Shown: positions 34,635 to 45,779, counted from the first letter of the stretch. The stretch: DNA of 64,000 bases from Zychaea mexicana (GCF_025766255.1 NW_026516715.1:237571-301570); one strand, 5' to 3'. Notes: generated by a model from the sequence alone, not told the origin. Made by a program: numbers and translations.

Positions 34635-35246
34635 TGTGATAAACGTGGGTTGTGGATAGAGTAAAAGATTGAATAAGAGACAATATGAAAATATAGTGAG
34701 AGTCAAATATCAGATGATTTTATTGAATGAATTCACAACCCTTTATATACTGTTGAAGATGGTGTCTAGACTTCCGTTTGGATGAACTGATGAATGGATC
34801 GCGGACATGCCGGATTTCGGATGTTTCAAAGATGAAGAAGGATGGGAAGGTTGAGTTTGTCGGTCATGATAATGGACGTTGTCTTCCGATTGTAAAGAGT
34901 CATCTTTGCCGTGATCAGTGTGTTCCTTGTTTGGCGAAGTCTCACCTTTGTCAGTGCTGGACTTGGTATCCGCTCTTTGACAGGTACACTTCGCTCAACT
35001 CAGATAAGCTAGATTCAAAGGAAGTGCTGACTAACTCGAGAATAGGACAATGTGTATACAATGGTTGGTCCTGAGTTATTCTCGATTGGTAATCCATGTT
35101 TGAGAGATTATCGATATGGTGCTAATTATGTAATAATGTGATTCATCCGTGTGTGTGGTGTTCTCTCTACTGCGTTCTAATGGTTACGAAGACGGCGGAG
35201 TGGGGTGAGTTGTCCGGATCAATCTCAAGTAGTGTGGTTTACCACA
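34635..35246 (-). repeat. 3' LTR
   Basis: 612 bp, nearly identical to 40286-40898. It differs by about six substitutions and one T in a T run. On the element strand it begins TGTGGTAAACC and ends TTTATCACA. Confidence 0.95.
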
Positions 35247-35262
35247 TTACCCCCTTCCAGGT
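35247..35262 (-). promoter_or_regulatory. Polypurine tract of the retrotransposon
   Basis: On the element strand GGAAGGGGGTAA lies immediately before the 3' LTR, the expected place for the plus-strand primer of reverse transcription. Confidence 0.7.
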
Positions 35263-35288
35263 TAGATTATAACCGTTTGTCTTGAGAA

Positions 35289-38212
35289 CTAATGGAAGTT
35301 TAAAACTTCATAACGGCGAGCTTTTAAGCGTTTGCTTTGACGTGATGGACGTGTAGACGTTGAGGGCCGCGTTGCAGTACCACGTTTCGATGTGGATCGT
35401 GTCGATCGTGCGGATCGTTTGGATGGTTGTGCAGAAGCAGTTATTGCTTTGTTCTGCATTGTTGGTGTAACAGTACCAAGCCGCGTCCAGTACTCAGCTA
35501 TGCGCTGTGGGCTACTGAACTTATCAGGAGGGAGCCAGCTGTCATCTTTTTCATCATAGCCTTCCCATCGAATTCTGTATAGGTAATATCCACCTGACAG
35601 TTCTTTGTGGTCTACTACTGCTTGAACAGTGTACCAATTTTTTCCTTCTTGGCGTATCTCATCAAGTGAAACAATTTCGTCTTCGGAAATTAACTTGAGT
35701 TGTGAAGGAGGAAAGTCTCTAGGCATTAAAAGTCCTTGTTCATCCATAAGAACGTATGATCCGCCTTTTGTTTCCCTGACTACGGTGTATGGTCCTTCAT
35801 AAGCTGGAGCTAATTTCCCACCGCGTTTCATATCCCTAATCATCACTTTGCTGTGCGTGGGAAATTTTACTAATCTGTACTTTTTGTCAAACTTGCCCTT
35901 CTTTAAGTTGTTTTTGGCTTGTACTCTTTCAGCGATAGCTGGGAATACAACACCTGCCATTTCTTCAATGCGTCCTAATAGCTCATCATTTGTCATTGGC
36001 CTCAGAACATCATCGTTGGCATAATTTTCAAAACCATTCATTGCTCGTGCAAACATTAGAGTGTAAGGTGAGGACCCATGTAGCTCTGTTAGTTTGGCGT
36101 TGATGGCGAGTTGTGACACCGGGACGTACATATCCCAATCACGTATAGCGCCTTTGATCATTTTGCGTAGCATGTTGACCGCTGTTTGTACGTGGCGTTC
36201 GGCTAAGCCATTGGCTCTAGGGTGAAACTTCGTGACTAGGCGATGAGAGAACCCTGCTTTCTCTTCCATCGTTTTCATCAGTTGGTTCACGAATTCCGTA
36301 CCATGATCAGATTGCAAAAACCGCGGAAAGCCATAGTTACAGAATACGTCGACAACGACGCTCGTAATGGTTTCTTGTGTTTTGTCGGGAATGGCGCGTA
36401 GAACAGTGAAACGTGTGCAGACGTCGACCATGACTAGTAAATAATTATTATTTCGATTGCTTGTCTCTAACGGACCAGCTAAATCAATTGCCCAGTGGTC
36501 ACCTGGAAGGTACGCATAAATAGGGCGAAGAGGGTGATAACCCTTTTTTACAATATTGTACTTTTGACACTCTGAACATTTCCGAACGATTTCGACCGCG
36601 TCTTTATTTATAGCAGGCCAGTGTATACCGTCCTCATGCAGTCGCGCAGTCATTGCTTCTGAACCAAAATGGCCGAAGGAATGTGCTGTCAGTAGTAAAT
36701 CTTCGCGTTCGTTTTCTGGTGGTACTAGCATTTCCTGTAAATCAGCACTTGTATATGCTCGACGGTTGTATAAATGTCGGTTTTTTCTTATGCGTGGTGC
36801 ATTACCCCCTTCCAGCTCTTTTTCAGTATGAAAAAGGCGAGAAAGTCGATCGGGGAGGATGTTATCCAGACCGGGTAGATGAACGATGTCGAAATTATAT
36901 TCAAGCAACGTATCCAACCAGTTGATCATCATAGGATTGGCGATTTTTTGTGTATGCAGATACGTAAGAGCTTTGTGGTCCGTGTACAGGGTGAAGTGGT
37001 TTCCCCAAAGATATTTATGGAATTTGCGTAATGCAAATATTACGGCTCCTAGCTCTCTTTTGTGGTACTCCAGTTCCGCTCGGATTTGGATAAAGCGCGT
37101 GCCATGAATGCGATATGGCGAGTCTCTCCATTGATTACTTGGTATAGGCAGGCAGCAATACCAGAGTTAGATGCATCGGTGGCAACTTGGAATGGATGGC
37201 GCAAATCCGGATAGCGAATAATTGGTAAGCGTGTGATGATCTTTTTAAGTGTGAGGAATGCGTTTTCCTGTTCGTCTGTCCAGACGTGCTCTAAAGATGT
37301 TTCATTGCGTAGCTTATCCAATGGAGCTGTGATGGTGGACACTCTAGGAATATGGTCCCGGAGGTATCCTATAACTCCCAAGAAACTTTGAAGTTGTTTA
37401 CCTGTACGAGGTCGCTCTATTTGCTGTACGTTGGTGACCTTCCTTGTATCTAAGGTGATGCCTGGTCAGAAACGCAAAAGCCAAGCAAATAGACACTTGT
37501 TTGTGCAAAGTGGGATTTTTTGATGCTGATCCCTAGGTTGACCTTGGTGAGTTTATCGATGACCGCTGCCACATGTTTAGCGTGTTCCTCCATTGAGTCT
37601 GAGTATATGATGATATCATCAATGAAGTTACTCACGTGATCCTGCATCCCTTGAATAAGGTAGCCATGCATTTTTGGAAAACAAATGAGATGTGACGGAT
37701 TCCGAAGCAACATCCGCGATGCATGTATTGTACACCATCGAAGGTGAAGGATGTGATAGGTCTGTGCGGTTCATAGATGGGTAATCTGTTGTAGGCAGAC
37801 GTTATGTCGATGGTGGTCATTACCTTGGCCTTGTGTAACCGCGAGAAATATCCCGACACAGAGGTATTTCATAACGTTCCATGTTTTGCAAGTGTTTATT
37901 TATATGACGAGTGTCAAGGCAGACTCGACGTTTGTCATTCGTATAATTACCGAATTCATCTTTCTTGGGTGCGAGAGTGAGTGGGCTATTCCATCCAGTG
38001 TTAGCTGGTGCTTGAACTATAGTTCCATTCTCTAACCATGTATTAATAGTGTCTCGCACAGTTTGTGTATGTGCAATCGGTAAATCATACTGCCGACGCC
38101 AAGATGTCAATCCTTCTGGCATATCAAGTCGTACTTCTGCTTCAGGCAGAGTATATAACGCTGTTGGGGGAATATTTGCGTTGGCGTCGAGATAAGGCTG
38201 AATTGCCTGCAT
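35289..38212 (-). pseudogene. Retrotransposon pol: reverse transcriptase, RNase H, integrase, chromodomain
   Basis: Reading in element order: the RT begins near 38212 (GWNSPLTLAPKKD...RVCLDTRHINKH), continues in another frame (MTTIDITSAYNRLPI), and has its catalytic core FIDDIIIYSDS at about 37620. RNase H follows (HPFQVATDASNSGIAACLYQ, LYTDHKAL). The long open part 36932-35289 (547 residues) holds the integrase: HH-CC zinc finger (HSFGHFG...CSECQK), Asp in WAIDLAGP, Asp in QSDHGTEF, Glu in GLAERHVQ. It ends with a chromodomain (YLYRIRWEGYDEKDDSWLPP). Frame changes occur near 37860, 37660, 37460 and 37060. Each fits loss of one base from a short homopolymer, so they may be sequencing errors. 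Otherwise key residues are intact. Confidence 0.88.
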
Positions 38213-40143
38213 GAACTGTTCCTGCTCTTCCTTTGTTCCTGCTGGTGAGTTATTTGGTTCGGGTGCATCATTAACAACTGTTCCTTTTCTTCCTGTTGTG
38301 CATACGCAGAAGTCGGGAAGTTGTGCTCTAGACCGGTGATACCAATACCAAGTTTAGGAGCAAGATTCATGCCTACTGAGATGGGTAAATTTTCATCTGC
38401 AAGTTCCATGACATAGAAACTATGTGTAAGTTCTTTGGTACCGTAGACAATTGGAACGTTCTTCACAATTCCATATATGGGAGCAGTTTTGTTTTTTGAA
38501 GCAAGTTTAACAGGTTCGGTGGACTGACTTTTATTTATGACAAAATTATATTTTTTGGCTAAGTTGATGTCTATATAGGATGCGTTCGCTCCAGTATCAA
38601 GTAGGGCCAGATGCTTGTTCTTCTGTAAAAGCATGGGTAAGATAATAGAGTCAGTTTGTGCCTGTGATTGTGAGGAACTTCTGTTGTTTAAATGTGTCTT
38701 ACATTGTAAATCTAGCTGGGCCATATCTACGTTGAGCTTGTACCCTTCTTCCTCGTTTGCATCTTCGATCTCCGCCGTTTCGATGCGGGTAGCTCGGTTC
38801 TTCAAAACCGGTTGTTGTTGATGTTGCTGTTGCTTGCCCTTGACCAAGAAAAATTCCTGGCACTTGTGCCCTGGTGTGTACGGCACCTTCTTGCAATACC
38901 GGCATAGGTTGGTTGTGTTATTACTGGCGCTGTTGGTGTTGTTGTTGCCTGTGAAACCTGGACCTTTGCGGTTGATCAACGTTTTGAGAAGATCGCAGTC
39001 TCTCTCATTGTGATTGCCTTTGGGATGAAGGCGGCAATTGCCTTTCTTGAACCGTTTGCTGCTGTCCTGGTGGAGACCATGAGCCATGTGCAACGATTTA
39101 TTACCCTTGTGGCCGCGCTTGCGTGGGTGTTGGACCTTGACCTTTTCATCATCGGACGACGACGAATCAGATTCGGCTTCATTATTTTCCCCAATGCTTG
39201 TCATGATAAGCTGGGCAACCTGTGAAAGGTTGTTGGGCTGTTTCAACCCGTAGTAATTGGTAATAACCTGCCATGCTCGTTCACGGATGGTCTTGACCAA
39301 GGACGAAACGTAATTCCATACTAGCTCCTCGCCATCCTCGAGCCCGGCATCAAACGCAACCTCCTGGAAACGCTCGGTGTACAAGCGGATTTGCTCGCCC
39401 TTCTTCTGGCGCATGCTGCGTGCTTCGTACCGTTTTTTCCAAACATAGAAAGGGTTACCAAACGCCTTTTCTAACTGGGATCGTACTTGATGCCAAGTGT
39501 AGTTCCGGTCTGCCAGTGTTCGGGCAAACCACGACCGTTGCAAGTCGTCGCACGTAAGCCAAAATAGCCTTTCCCAGTGTTCCTCGATTGGTAGTCCGTG
39601 CGCTTTCAGCTGAACTTCGAATGTGTTCAAAAATGCCTTGACAGATTCATGGACTTTCTTGTTCTTGTCCCGCAGGGGTCCACCGCGGAGTTGGAAGGCC
39701 GGCAAGTCCTTGGGCACAAGCGTTTGTTTCTTGCTCTTGACCGCCTCCGATTCTTGTTGGGTTGCAACTTGATGCATTGCCATCCTTGTTCTTGTAGCCT
39801 TCTCGAAGGACTGTTGGGCTGTCACCGCTCGGTCCAGCTCCGCTTGTGCATGGTCGCCCAGTTCCTTATTCGTTGGCTCGTTTGTCAATGCATACACCAA
39901 TTTGGCATATGCGGCGTCTACTCGTTGGCGCAGTAAGTGATCCACCTCCTCGGATGAGGGTTGGCGGAGATATTCCTGCTGTTGCGTGGCTTGCACCCTC
40001 GATCCACCATTGCTATTGGACACCTCGGCAGTTTCGCGGACTTGTTCCGGGCTGCTATTGCTGGATGATTGTTCCTGATTGGCGAGAAGAGGGTCGCCCA
40101 TGACAATATCTTCATGCGACTCGCCTCCTTGGTGGTCTTGCAT
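38107..40143 (-). CDS. Retrotransposon gag with aspartic protease
   Basis: 678 residues from ATG at 40143. The middle holds a retrotransposon gag domain (FLNTFEVQLKAHGLPIEEHW...QLEKAFGNPFYVWKKRYEAR). A Cys/His knuckle-like motif, CRYCKKVPYTPGHKC, follows an Asn-rich linker, then a retropepsin-like protease with LALLDTGANASYID. An earlier ATG near 40230 opens a 27-codon leader in the same frame that ends in TAA just before this start; either the leader is lost or this stop is a mutation. The frame leaves the RT frame by one base near an AAAA run at about 38305. In relatives gag and pol form one frame. Confidence 0.85.
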   Translation of the reverse strand: MQDHQGGESHEDIVMGDPLLANQEQSSSNSSPEQVRETAEVSNSNGGSRVQATQQQEYLRQPSSEEVDHLLRQRVDAAYAKLVYALTNEPTNKELGDHAQAELDRAVTAQQSFEKATRTRMAMHQVATQQESEAVKSKKQTLVPKDLPAFQLRGGPLRDKNKKVHESVKAFLNTFEVQLKAHGLPIEEHWERLFWLTCDDLQRSWFARTLADRNYTWHQVRSQLEKAFGNPFYVWKKRYEARSMRQKKGEQIRLYTERFQEVAFDAGLEDGEELVWNYVSSLVKTIRERAWQVITNYYGLKQPNNLSQVAQLIMTSIGENNEAESDSSSSDDEKVKVQHPRKRGHKGNKSLHMAHGLHQDSSKRFKKGNCRLHPKGNHNERDCDLLKTLINRKGPGFTGNNNTNSASNNTTNLCRYCKKVPYTPGHKCQEFFLVKGKQQQHQQQPVLKNRATRIETAEIEDANEEEGYKLNVDMAQLDLQCKTHLNNRSSSQSQAQTDSIILPMLLQKNKHLALLDTGANASYIDINLAKKYNFVINKSQSTEPVKLASKNKTAPIYGIVKNVPIVYGTKELTHSFYVMELADENLPISVGMNLAPKLGIGITGLEHNFPTSAYAQQEEKEQLLMMHPNQITHQQEQRKSRNSSCRQFSLISTPTQIFPQQRYILCLKQKYDLICQKD

Positions 40144-40285
40144 GCCTTAGGTCGGTTGGTTTGCTTGTTCGTTGCCTGGACCTTGGCCGTCAGTGATAGG
40201 GTCAGAGTGGTTGGATTGGATTTCAGACATGGTAAGTTATTGGTAAGTTCAGATAAAAATAAAAGGGACAATTCACTGTAAAAAA

Positions 40286-40898
40286 TGTGATAAAAGTGGG
40301 TTGTGGATAGAGTAAAAGATTGAATAAGAGACAATATGAAAATACAGTGAGAGTCAAATATCAGATGATTTTTATTGAATGAATTCACAACCCTTTATAT
40401 ACTGTTGAAGATGGTGTCTAGACTTCCGTTTGGATGAACTGATGAATGGATCGCGGACATGCCGGATTTCGGATGTTTCAAAGATGAAGAAGGATGGGAA
40501 GGTTGAGTTTGTCGGCCATGATAATGGACGTTGTCTTCCGATTATAAAGAGTCATCTTTGCCGTGATCAGTGTGTTCCTTGTTTGGCGAAGTCTCACCTT
40601 TGTCAGTGCTGGACTTGGTATCCGCTCTTTGACAGGTACACTTCGCTCAACTCAGATAAGCTAGATTCAAAGGAAGTGCTGACTAACTCGAGAATAGGAC
40701 AATGTGTATACAATGGTTGGTCCTGAGTTATTCTCGATTGGTAATCCATGTTTGAGAGATTATCGATATGGTGCTAATTATGTAATAATGTGATTCATCC
40801 GTGTGTGTGGTGTTCTCTCTACTACGTTCTAATGGTTACGAAGACGGCGGAGTGGGGTGAGTTGTCCGGATCAATCTCAAGTAGTGTGGTTTACCACA
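40286..40898 (-). repeat. 5' LTR
   Basis: 613 bp direct repeat of 34635-35246; on the element strand it is the promoter-bearing LTR. Confidence 0.95.
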
Positions 40899-40903
40899 GC
40901 AAT
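40899..40903. repeat. Target-site duplication, right copy
   Basis: GCAAT, identical to 34630-34634. Confidence 0.88.
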
Positions 40904-40911
40904 CTTTGCAG

Positions 40912-41596
40912 GTAAAATTTCATTTTTTAAAGAAAAAAACTACTCCTAAACTTCAATGTGTACTAAGCTTAAACATTAGAACGTCAAAGGCAACCATAGC
41001 AACAAGCACTTTCTAGGAGAAGGAAGTAGAGTGACTTGTCGAAACCTCTGCTCATCAGATGGTCAATAATGTATATATTATATATGAAAAAATGCACAGA
41101 AGAAGATAAAAAAGATAACAATAATGGGTAGTTGGCTGATATATTCTATTTAGGAAATTCTAATATTTTGTTATTTATACTTTTATATTTTATTTTTATT
41201 TTTCATATTACTATTAATCAATATCTATTTTATTATTATTAATTAGAGTTATTCTTAATTTTATAATTCTTAATCTCTTTTATAAATTCATTTGATGAAT
41301 GTATGAATGTTCATATTTATTCCTATTTGATGATTTTATTAAAATTTTTATTAATTTAAATTTTAAATTTTAAATTTACATCTGTTAATTGATATTGATA
41401 CTTATTATTATTAAATAATTTTCCAGGAATAAAAGATCGTTTTATATCTTTATTCAAAAATGGATTATCATCTATCATTATATAATAGCTGATTATCTAT
41501 TTAATATATATTTAAAAATTCAATTTTATATTTAAATCTTCAAAATATTATTTTCAAATATTTATTCTCTATTATATTTTCTCTATTAATATTCCC
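40912..41596. other. Transition from host DNA into an AT-rich block
   Basis: The first about 200 bp have host-like composition. From about 41090 the sequence becomes extremely AT-rich with runs of ATT, TTA and AAT. No gene is seen here; it is probably 3' flank of the Merlin-like relic. Confidence 0.45.
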
Positions 41597-42330
41597 TTAA
41601 ATATAATAGAATATCATTCTTATTTCTATTTCTTGAATTAATACTTTATTTAATCCATTCCATATTCCTTCTATTGTATTTGTATGAGCTTGTGTTATTG
41701 GATCTTTGAAATATTTCTTATGATTCATAGTTTTATATTTATATCCTATATTTTTTAAATTATTAAAGCCTCTCTATTCATCTGTATATATTATTGTTCC
41801 TTTTTTAACATATTTTACAATACTTTTGTCAATACCAATAATATCCCTTTTTTTATAGGAGCTAAAAATAATTCTTTTATTTTTTAAAAGACTTTCATTC
41901 AATGCCTCCAATAACCCAAGCACCTTCAACTTTATAACCTTTATTATTTTTTCTTTTTGCAATTTTTGATTCATCTATTTCAATAATTTTATTCTGACCT
42001 CCTATTTTTCTGTTTTTATTAAAATATAATCTATCTTTTAAATACTTCCTAAATAATTTATGATATAATGTTACAGTATTTCTATTTATTTGTAAAGTTG
42101 CAGCAATACTACTATATAGCATTTTTAATAAGATATAATTCAATATATGTAATTGTAAATCCAGAGGAAGCTTTATTTTTGAAAATATTGTTCCTTTTAA
42201 AGGTGAAAATGCTTTCCTACATTTATAATTTCTATATCTATAAATTTTCAAATTTAAATATAATTTTGTTTCTTATTACAATATGAACATTCCTTATATT
42301 TATTAATATAATTATTATTTACCAAATATA
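41597..42330 (-). pseudogene. Merlin/IS1595 (ISXO2)-like transposase relic, very AT-rich
   Basis: Read from the right: a zinc-ribbon start (ECSYCNKK then YKCRKAFSPLKG), a helix-turn-helix like part (LYSSIAATLQINRNTVTLYHK), then IGGQNKIIEIDESKIAKRKN, NKGYKVEGAWVIGGIE with the first catalytic Asp. After a one-base frame change near 41895 it continues to GTIIYTDE (second Asp), a TAG, RGFNNLKNIGYKYKTMNHKK, and DPITQAHTNTIEGMW with the third acid. IDES...KxxxGxxVEGxWVxGGxE is diagnostic of the IS1595/Merlin transposase group. The TAG sits where relatives have Trp. Codons are almost all A/T-ended, quite unlike the surrounding genes. Terminal repeats were not identified. Confidence 0.8.
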
Positions 42331-42740
42331 ATATTGCTGTATCCTCACTATTAATTTTTTTTTTAAATTTAAATAAGGCTCAGTAAACATTTTTAATGTT
42401 ATTAAAAATATTCAAATTTTACTTTTTAATAAGTTTCAAAGATTAAATTTAAAAAATATCTATCAATTATCTTAGGACACATCTAACAATAATATATACA
42501 GGTAGAGCTATAAAACTTAGAGCAAGAGAGAGTTATATATTTAGTACGGTCATACAATTCAAGGAGCCTGGGCAGTACAAGTAGTGATAGCAGAAAGCAG
42601 TAGTAGTAATAGTAGTAGCAATAGCATAAGTGATTCAGTAATTGTTTCGTATAATATGTTTCTAACCAACCTTGAGTAATATACAAGTTTCATTGACACA
42701 AAATTGTTTTTTTAACTGCAGAATCGAAAGAGAAGAAGTG

Positions 42741-42884
42741 ATGAAGAACAAGAGGTATTTATTTGTTGTGTATAAAAAAAATAAGAGATGTTATATTGTT
42801 ACGGTTAAAAATGAATTTAAATTTTATTGTGTATCTATCAGTAGGAGTGAACCAACAGCAAATCTTGATCTACTTGGTCAAGAC
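42741..42884 (+). pseudogene. Short ORF interrupted by the hAT-type element
   Basis: MKNKRYLFVVYKKNKRCYIV runs to ANLDLLGQD at 42884, the last base of the 8-bp target duplication. On excision of the element and one duplication the frame would continue after 43787 as ILHLALLVKTSLSKSK to a stop near 43864. Unrecognised and possibly chance, but it shows the insertion did not break the frame upstream. Confidence 0.2.
42877..42884. repeat. 8-bp target-site duplication, left
   Basis: GTCAAGAC directly before the terminal inverted repeat of the hAT-type element; the same eight bases follow it at 43780. Confidence 0.88.
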
Positions 42885-43779
42885 TAGGGGTCGCAATCTG
42901 ACCCGCGGGTCAAAACCGACCCACGGGTTGAGGACGGGTCAACGGGTCAGGTTGATGCTTTTCTGACCCGCAGGTCAACCCGTCTAACCCTTGACCCGAC
43001 CCGTTGACCCGTTGTGACCTGTGTATACATATGATATCTATGAGGTACTTGTATTCAAGTAGTCAATCTTCTTATTGGAAAGGATCATTATATTAAAGAT
43101 GTAGTTGTCAATATGTCTGCTATAGAACTGTAACATAAAACGTACTTATATTCTTTTTCATTGTGGGATCATATTTTATATTCAAAAGTGTAAGATAAGT
43201 AAGCTATAAGCAATATATGTAATAGTAGTAAAGAAGTAGCAAAGTAAAGAAGTAGCAATAGTACAATGAGAATAGACAATAGAGAGTGGCAGTGAGAGAC
43301 GAGATTTGACAAAAGACGTAGAAGGAATTAAGAAAAGAGAAATGAAAGAAGAAGGAAGAAATGAAAAGAAAAGGGAAAAGGGAAAAGGATTAGGGGCATT
43401 TAAAGGAAGTCGATTTTTAACCACACTTTAACCATTATGCTTTCTTTAATGCATGTGAGCGCAAACGATTTCTTTTGTTATGGCACAAACCCTTTACCTT
43501 TAAGAATAATCACACAAAACGTAGATATTGCTAGCACTGCTAGAAATTTGTGTGCCATCATCCTAGAGAGCTGTGTATACATGTAGTTTTGCACTTCCAG
43601 TGCTCAAGCTCAGGTTGATTTAAACCTCCTTTGTCACCAAATCAAAATCAGTAGTGACCCGTCAACCCGAGTTTTGACCCGTCGGGTTGAGCGGGTCGGG
43701 TCGGGTCAGTGTTTTCGTGACCCGTGGGTCAACAGGTCAGACCCTTGACCCGACCCGACCCGTCCAATTGCGACCCCTA
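42885..43779. mobile_element. Non-autonomous hAT-type element (MITE-like), 895 bp
   Basis: The ends are perfect inverted repeats, TAGGGGTCGCAAT on the left and ATTGCGACCCCTA on the right, flanked by 8-bp duplications GTCAAGAC. Ends starting TAGGGG with an 8-bp duplication are typical of hAT transposons. About 130 bp at each end carry many copies of the ACCCG/GGGTC motif in both orientations (subterminal repeats, likely transposase-binding sites). The interior has no transposase frame, so it must have been moved by an enzyme encoded elsewhere. Confidence 0.9.
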
Positions 43780-43787
43780 GTCAAGAC
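43780..43787. repeat. 8-bp target-site duplication, right
   Basis: GTCAAGAC, identical to 42877-42884. Confidence 0.88.
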
Positions 43788-44578
43788 ATTCTCCATTTGG
43801 CTCTTTTGGTGAAAACGTCGTTATCAAAATCTAAGGTGAATTCAGTCATTAGCTTTCAAATATGTGGTTAGTTATCATCTCAATTACTATTTATTCTATA
43901 CAATTGACAAACATATGTTTCTAGACAATCACATGGCCATGTACATTTCATCATTGATACCAGACACAAGCATTACAGTAATGGTCAAGGTTTTGGACAT
44001 GACGTTTCCAAAAAGTGTCTAAGAAGTTGATGGCTTTGTAACATAAGACAACTTGGACACCCTAATTCATCTGTATGATATTTTTTGGAATAACTGTCCT
44101 CATGAAGTATCCTCTTTCACTTCTTCATTGCCTGGATTGGGGATCAGTCGAAGCTATAATAAAGATTATGCAATGGTCTATTAGTACAGATAGGATCATA
44201 GGAGGATAGATAGCCAAGAAAAACTGCTATAATAACTAAATTAATTTAATATTAGATTGATTTATATATGAATATCTTGGTATGCATACTTTTCAAAATT
44301 TTAAAAATATAAAAAGTGAATTTAATTTATATAAAAAGGAAGGAATATATTACAATGGTGTCAACATCTACAAACCAAATTTCATTTAATAATGATAATT
44401 GATAAAATTGTTATTGATACAAAAAAGTTACAAAATTATTTGAAAAATATATTGAATATATAGAAAAGAAAAATAAATTAAACATTAAGAGAAAAGCTTC
44501 TGAAAAACAGAAAGAAGCATCTAAATCAAATTTGTAAACTGCAAATAAACAAAAAACTGTTATAAAATTTATAGTCAA
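43788..44578. other. Spacer turning AT-rich, no gene seen
   Basis: Host-like composition to about 44220, then very AT-rich. Only short frames are open. Confidence 0.45.
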
Positions 44579-45179
44579 ATGAATGATATAATTGAAAAAT
44601 TAAAAAAGGAAAAATATAAATTACAAAAGAAATGTTATATTTATGATAATTACTATGAAAAAGTAGATGAGGAAGATTTAAAACACAAAAATTCTCAGGA
44701 AGAAAATATTCAACCTAAAAATTTAAATTCTTAGGAGAATGTAAATACTGAGGATATATCTGTTAAGAATCAAGATTCTCAGGAAGTCTTAAATCCTCAT
44801 ATTTACAATGCAATTTTAGAGATTAACACTTCCAGTGTGGTTACCCCACAGGGTGGTTGTGATACAAGTGATGTTGATTTTATATATATTGACAGCATGT
44901 TCAAAATGTATAGATACATTACAGGACATGTGTAGATATGAATTTTTTGATGAAATAGTTAATAAACTAGAAAGAGAAAAACATGCATACAAGAAGTTCT
45001 TCAAATCATATTTTAGCTATTATATTATTCTAGTAAATGCAAATGAAGAAAATAATCAATATACTGTTAATATAACACAACAGAAAATGCAAGTATTAAT
45101 TAATGAATATCATGATATGTATATTAAGGAACAAAATGAAATGAATGAAGAATCAGATTATTCATATGACTCAGAGTAA
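44579..45179 (+). pseudogene. AT-rich ORF ruin of unknown origin
   Basis: From ATG at 44579: MNDIIEKLKKEKYKLQKKC, a Lys/Glu-rich coiled segment, then an in-frame TAG near 44732, then NTEDISVKNQDSQEVLNPH. A second frame, 44835-45179, reads through CSKCIDTLQDMCRYEFFDEI, NKLEREKHAYKKFFKSY and an acidic tail ESDYSYDSE. Codon use is as AT-rich as in the Merlin-like relic, which suggests a shared foreign or transposon origin. I recognise no family. Confidence 0.35.
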
Positions 45180-45779
45180 ATGTTTAATTCGGTCATTGAT
45201 GGCTATATCGACTACAATATATAAATCTACCAACTATAATATGGCTGATAGATCTCAAATGGCTAGATAACTAATAGCAGGCCGCCATTCGACCTCTCTA
45301 CCACCATTCATGCTATCAGACAGTCAAGCACTGATCGTAAAAGACCTACAAACATCAAATTCTGACTTTTTTTATACCTTTACATTTGTCTCATACCTCA
45401 TACCTTCACATTTGTCTCATACTTTATCCTGTAATAATCGCACCAACAACCATACATGCGTCTTATAACTTTTTATACATTGGATGCTCTTAGTAGTATA
45501 TTTTAAAGATAAGAAAGTGAGGGATGCGGAACTATTTTGATCTTTTTTTATTCGTTTCTATATAGCTCCATATATTGGGCGACCGTCAACAAGCCATTAG
45601 GATTCCCTGTATGGAGGAAGGTTGTTGCCTGACAAATGATTTTAAGTGAGGCGGGGGAATCTATGTCCCAGCAGCTCTGATTTCTTTTCTTCACAAAAGG
45701 AGATAAGTCAGGCTATTTCAGCAACACTTTTCTGTTAGAAGCAGCTCGAATTTCAGAATAATAAGAACAAACACCAGCC
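45180..45779. other. Return to host composition; promoter of the golgin gene
   Basis: 600 bp without a gene. Composition moves from AT-rich to balanced. The last part is the likely promoter and 5' UTR of the gene starting at 45780. Confidence 0.5.

Larger units (their letters stand above)
34635..40898 (-). mobile_element. Ty3/Gypsy LTR retrotransposon, chromovirus type
   Basis: A 6264-bp element read on the minus strand: 5' LTR (40898-40286), gag with protease, then reverse transcriptase, RNase H, integrase and a C-terminal chromodomain, a purine tract GGAAGGGGG at 35262-35249, and 3' LTR (35246-34635). The LTRs start TG and end CA and differ at only a handful of sites, so insertion is recent. 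A 5-bp duplication GCAAT flanks the element. The chromodomain after integrase places it with chromoviruses. I could not see a standard tRNA primer-binding site next to the 5' LTR, so self-priming of the Tf1 kind is possible. The pol frame is broken several times by single-base losses in homopolymers. Confidence 0.95.

Noticed and set aside
34780..34830. CTGATGA in the LTR as a possible hammerhead ribozyme
   Set aside because: The GAAA core and the paired stems are not present at the needed spacing.
34778..35074. 98-codon frame (MDELMNGSRTCRISD...) present twice, also at 40430
   Set aside because: It lies within both LTRs, so the duplication is due to the LTRs; nothing shows that it is translated.
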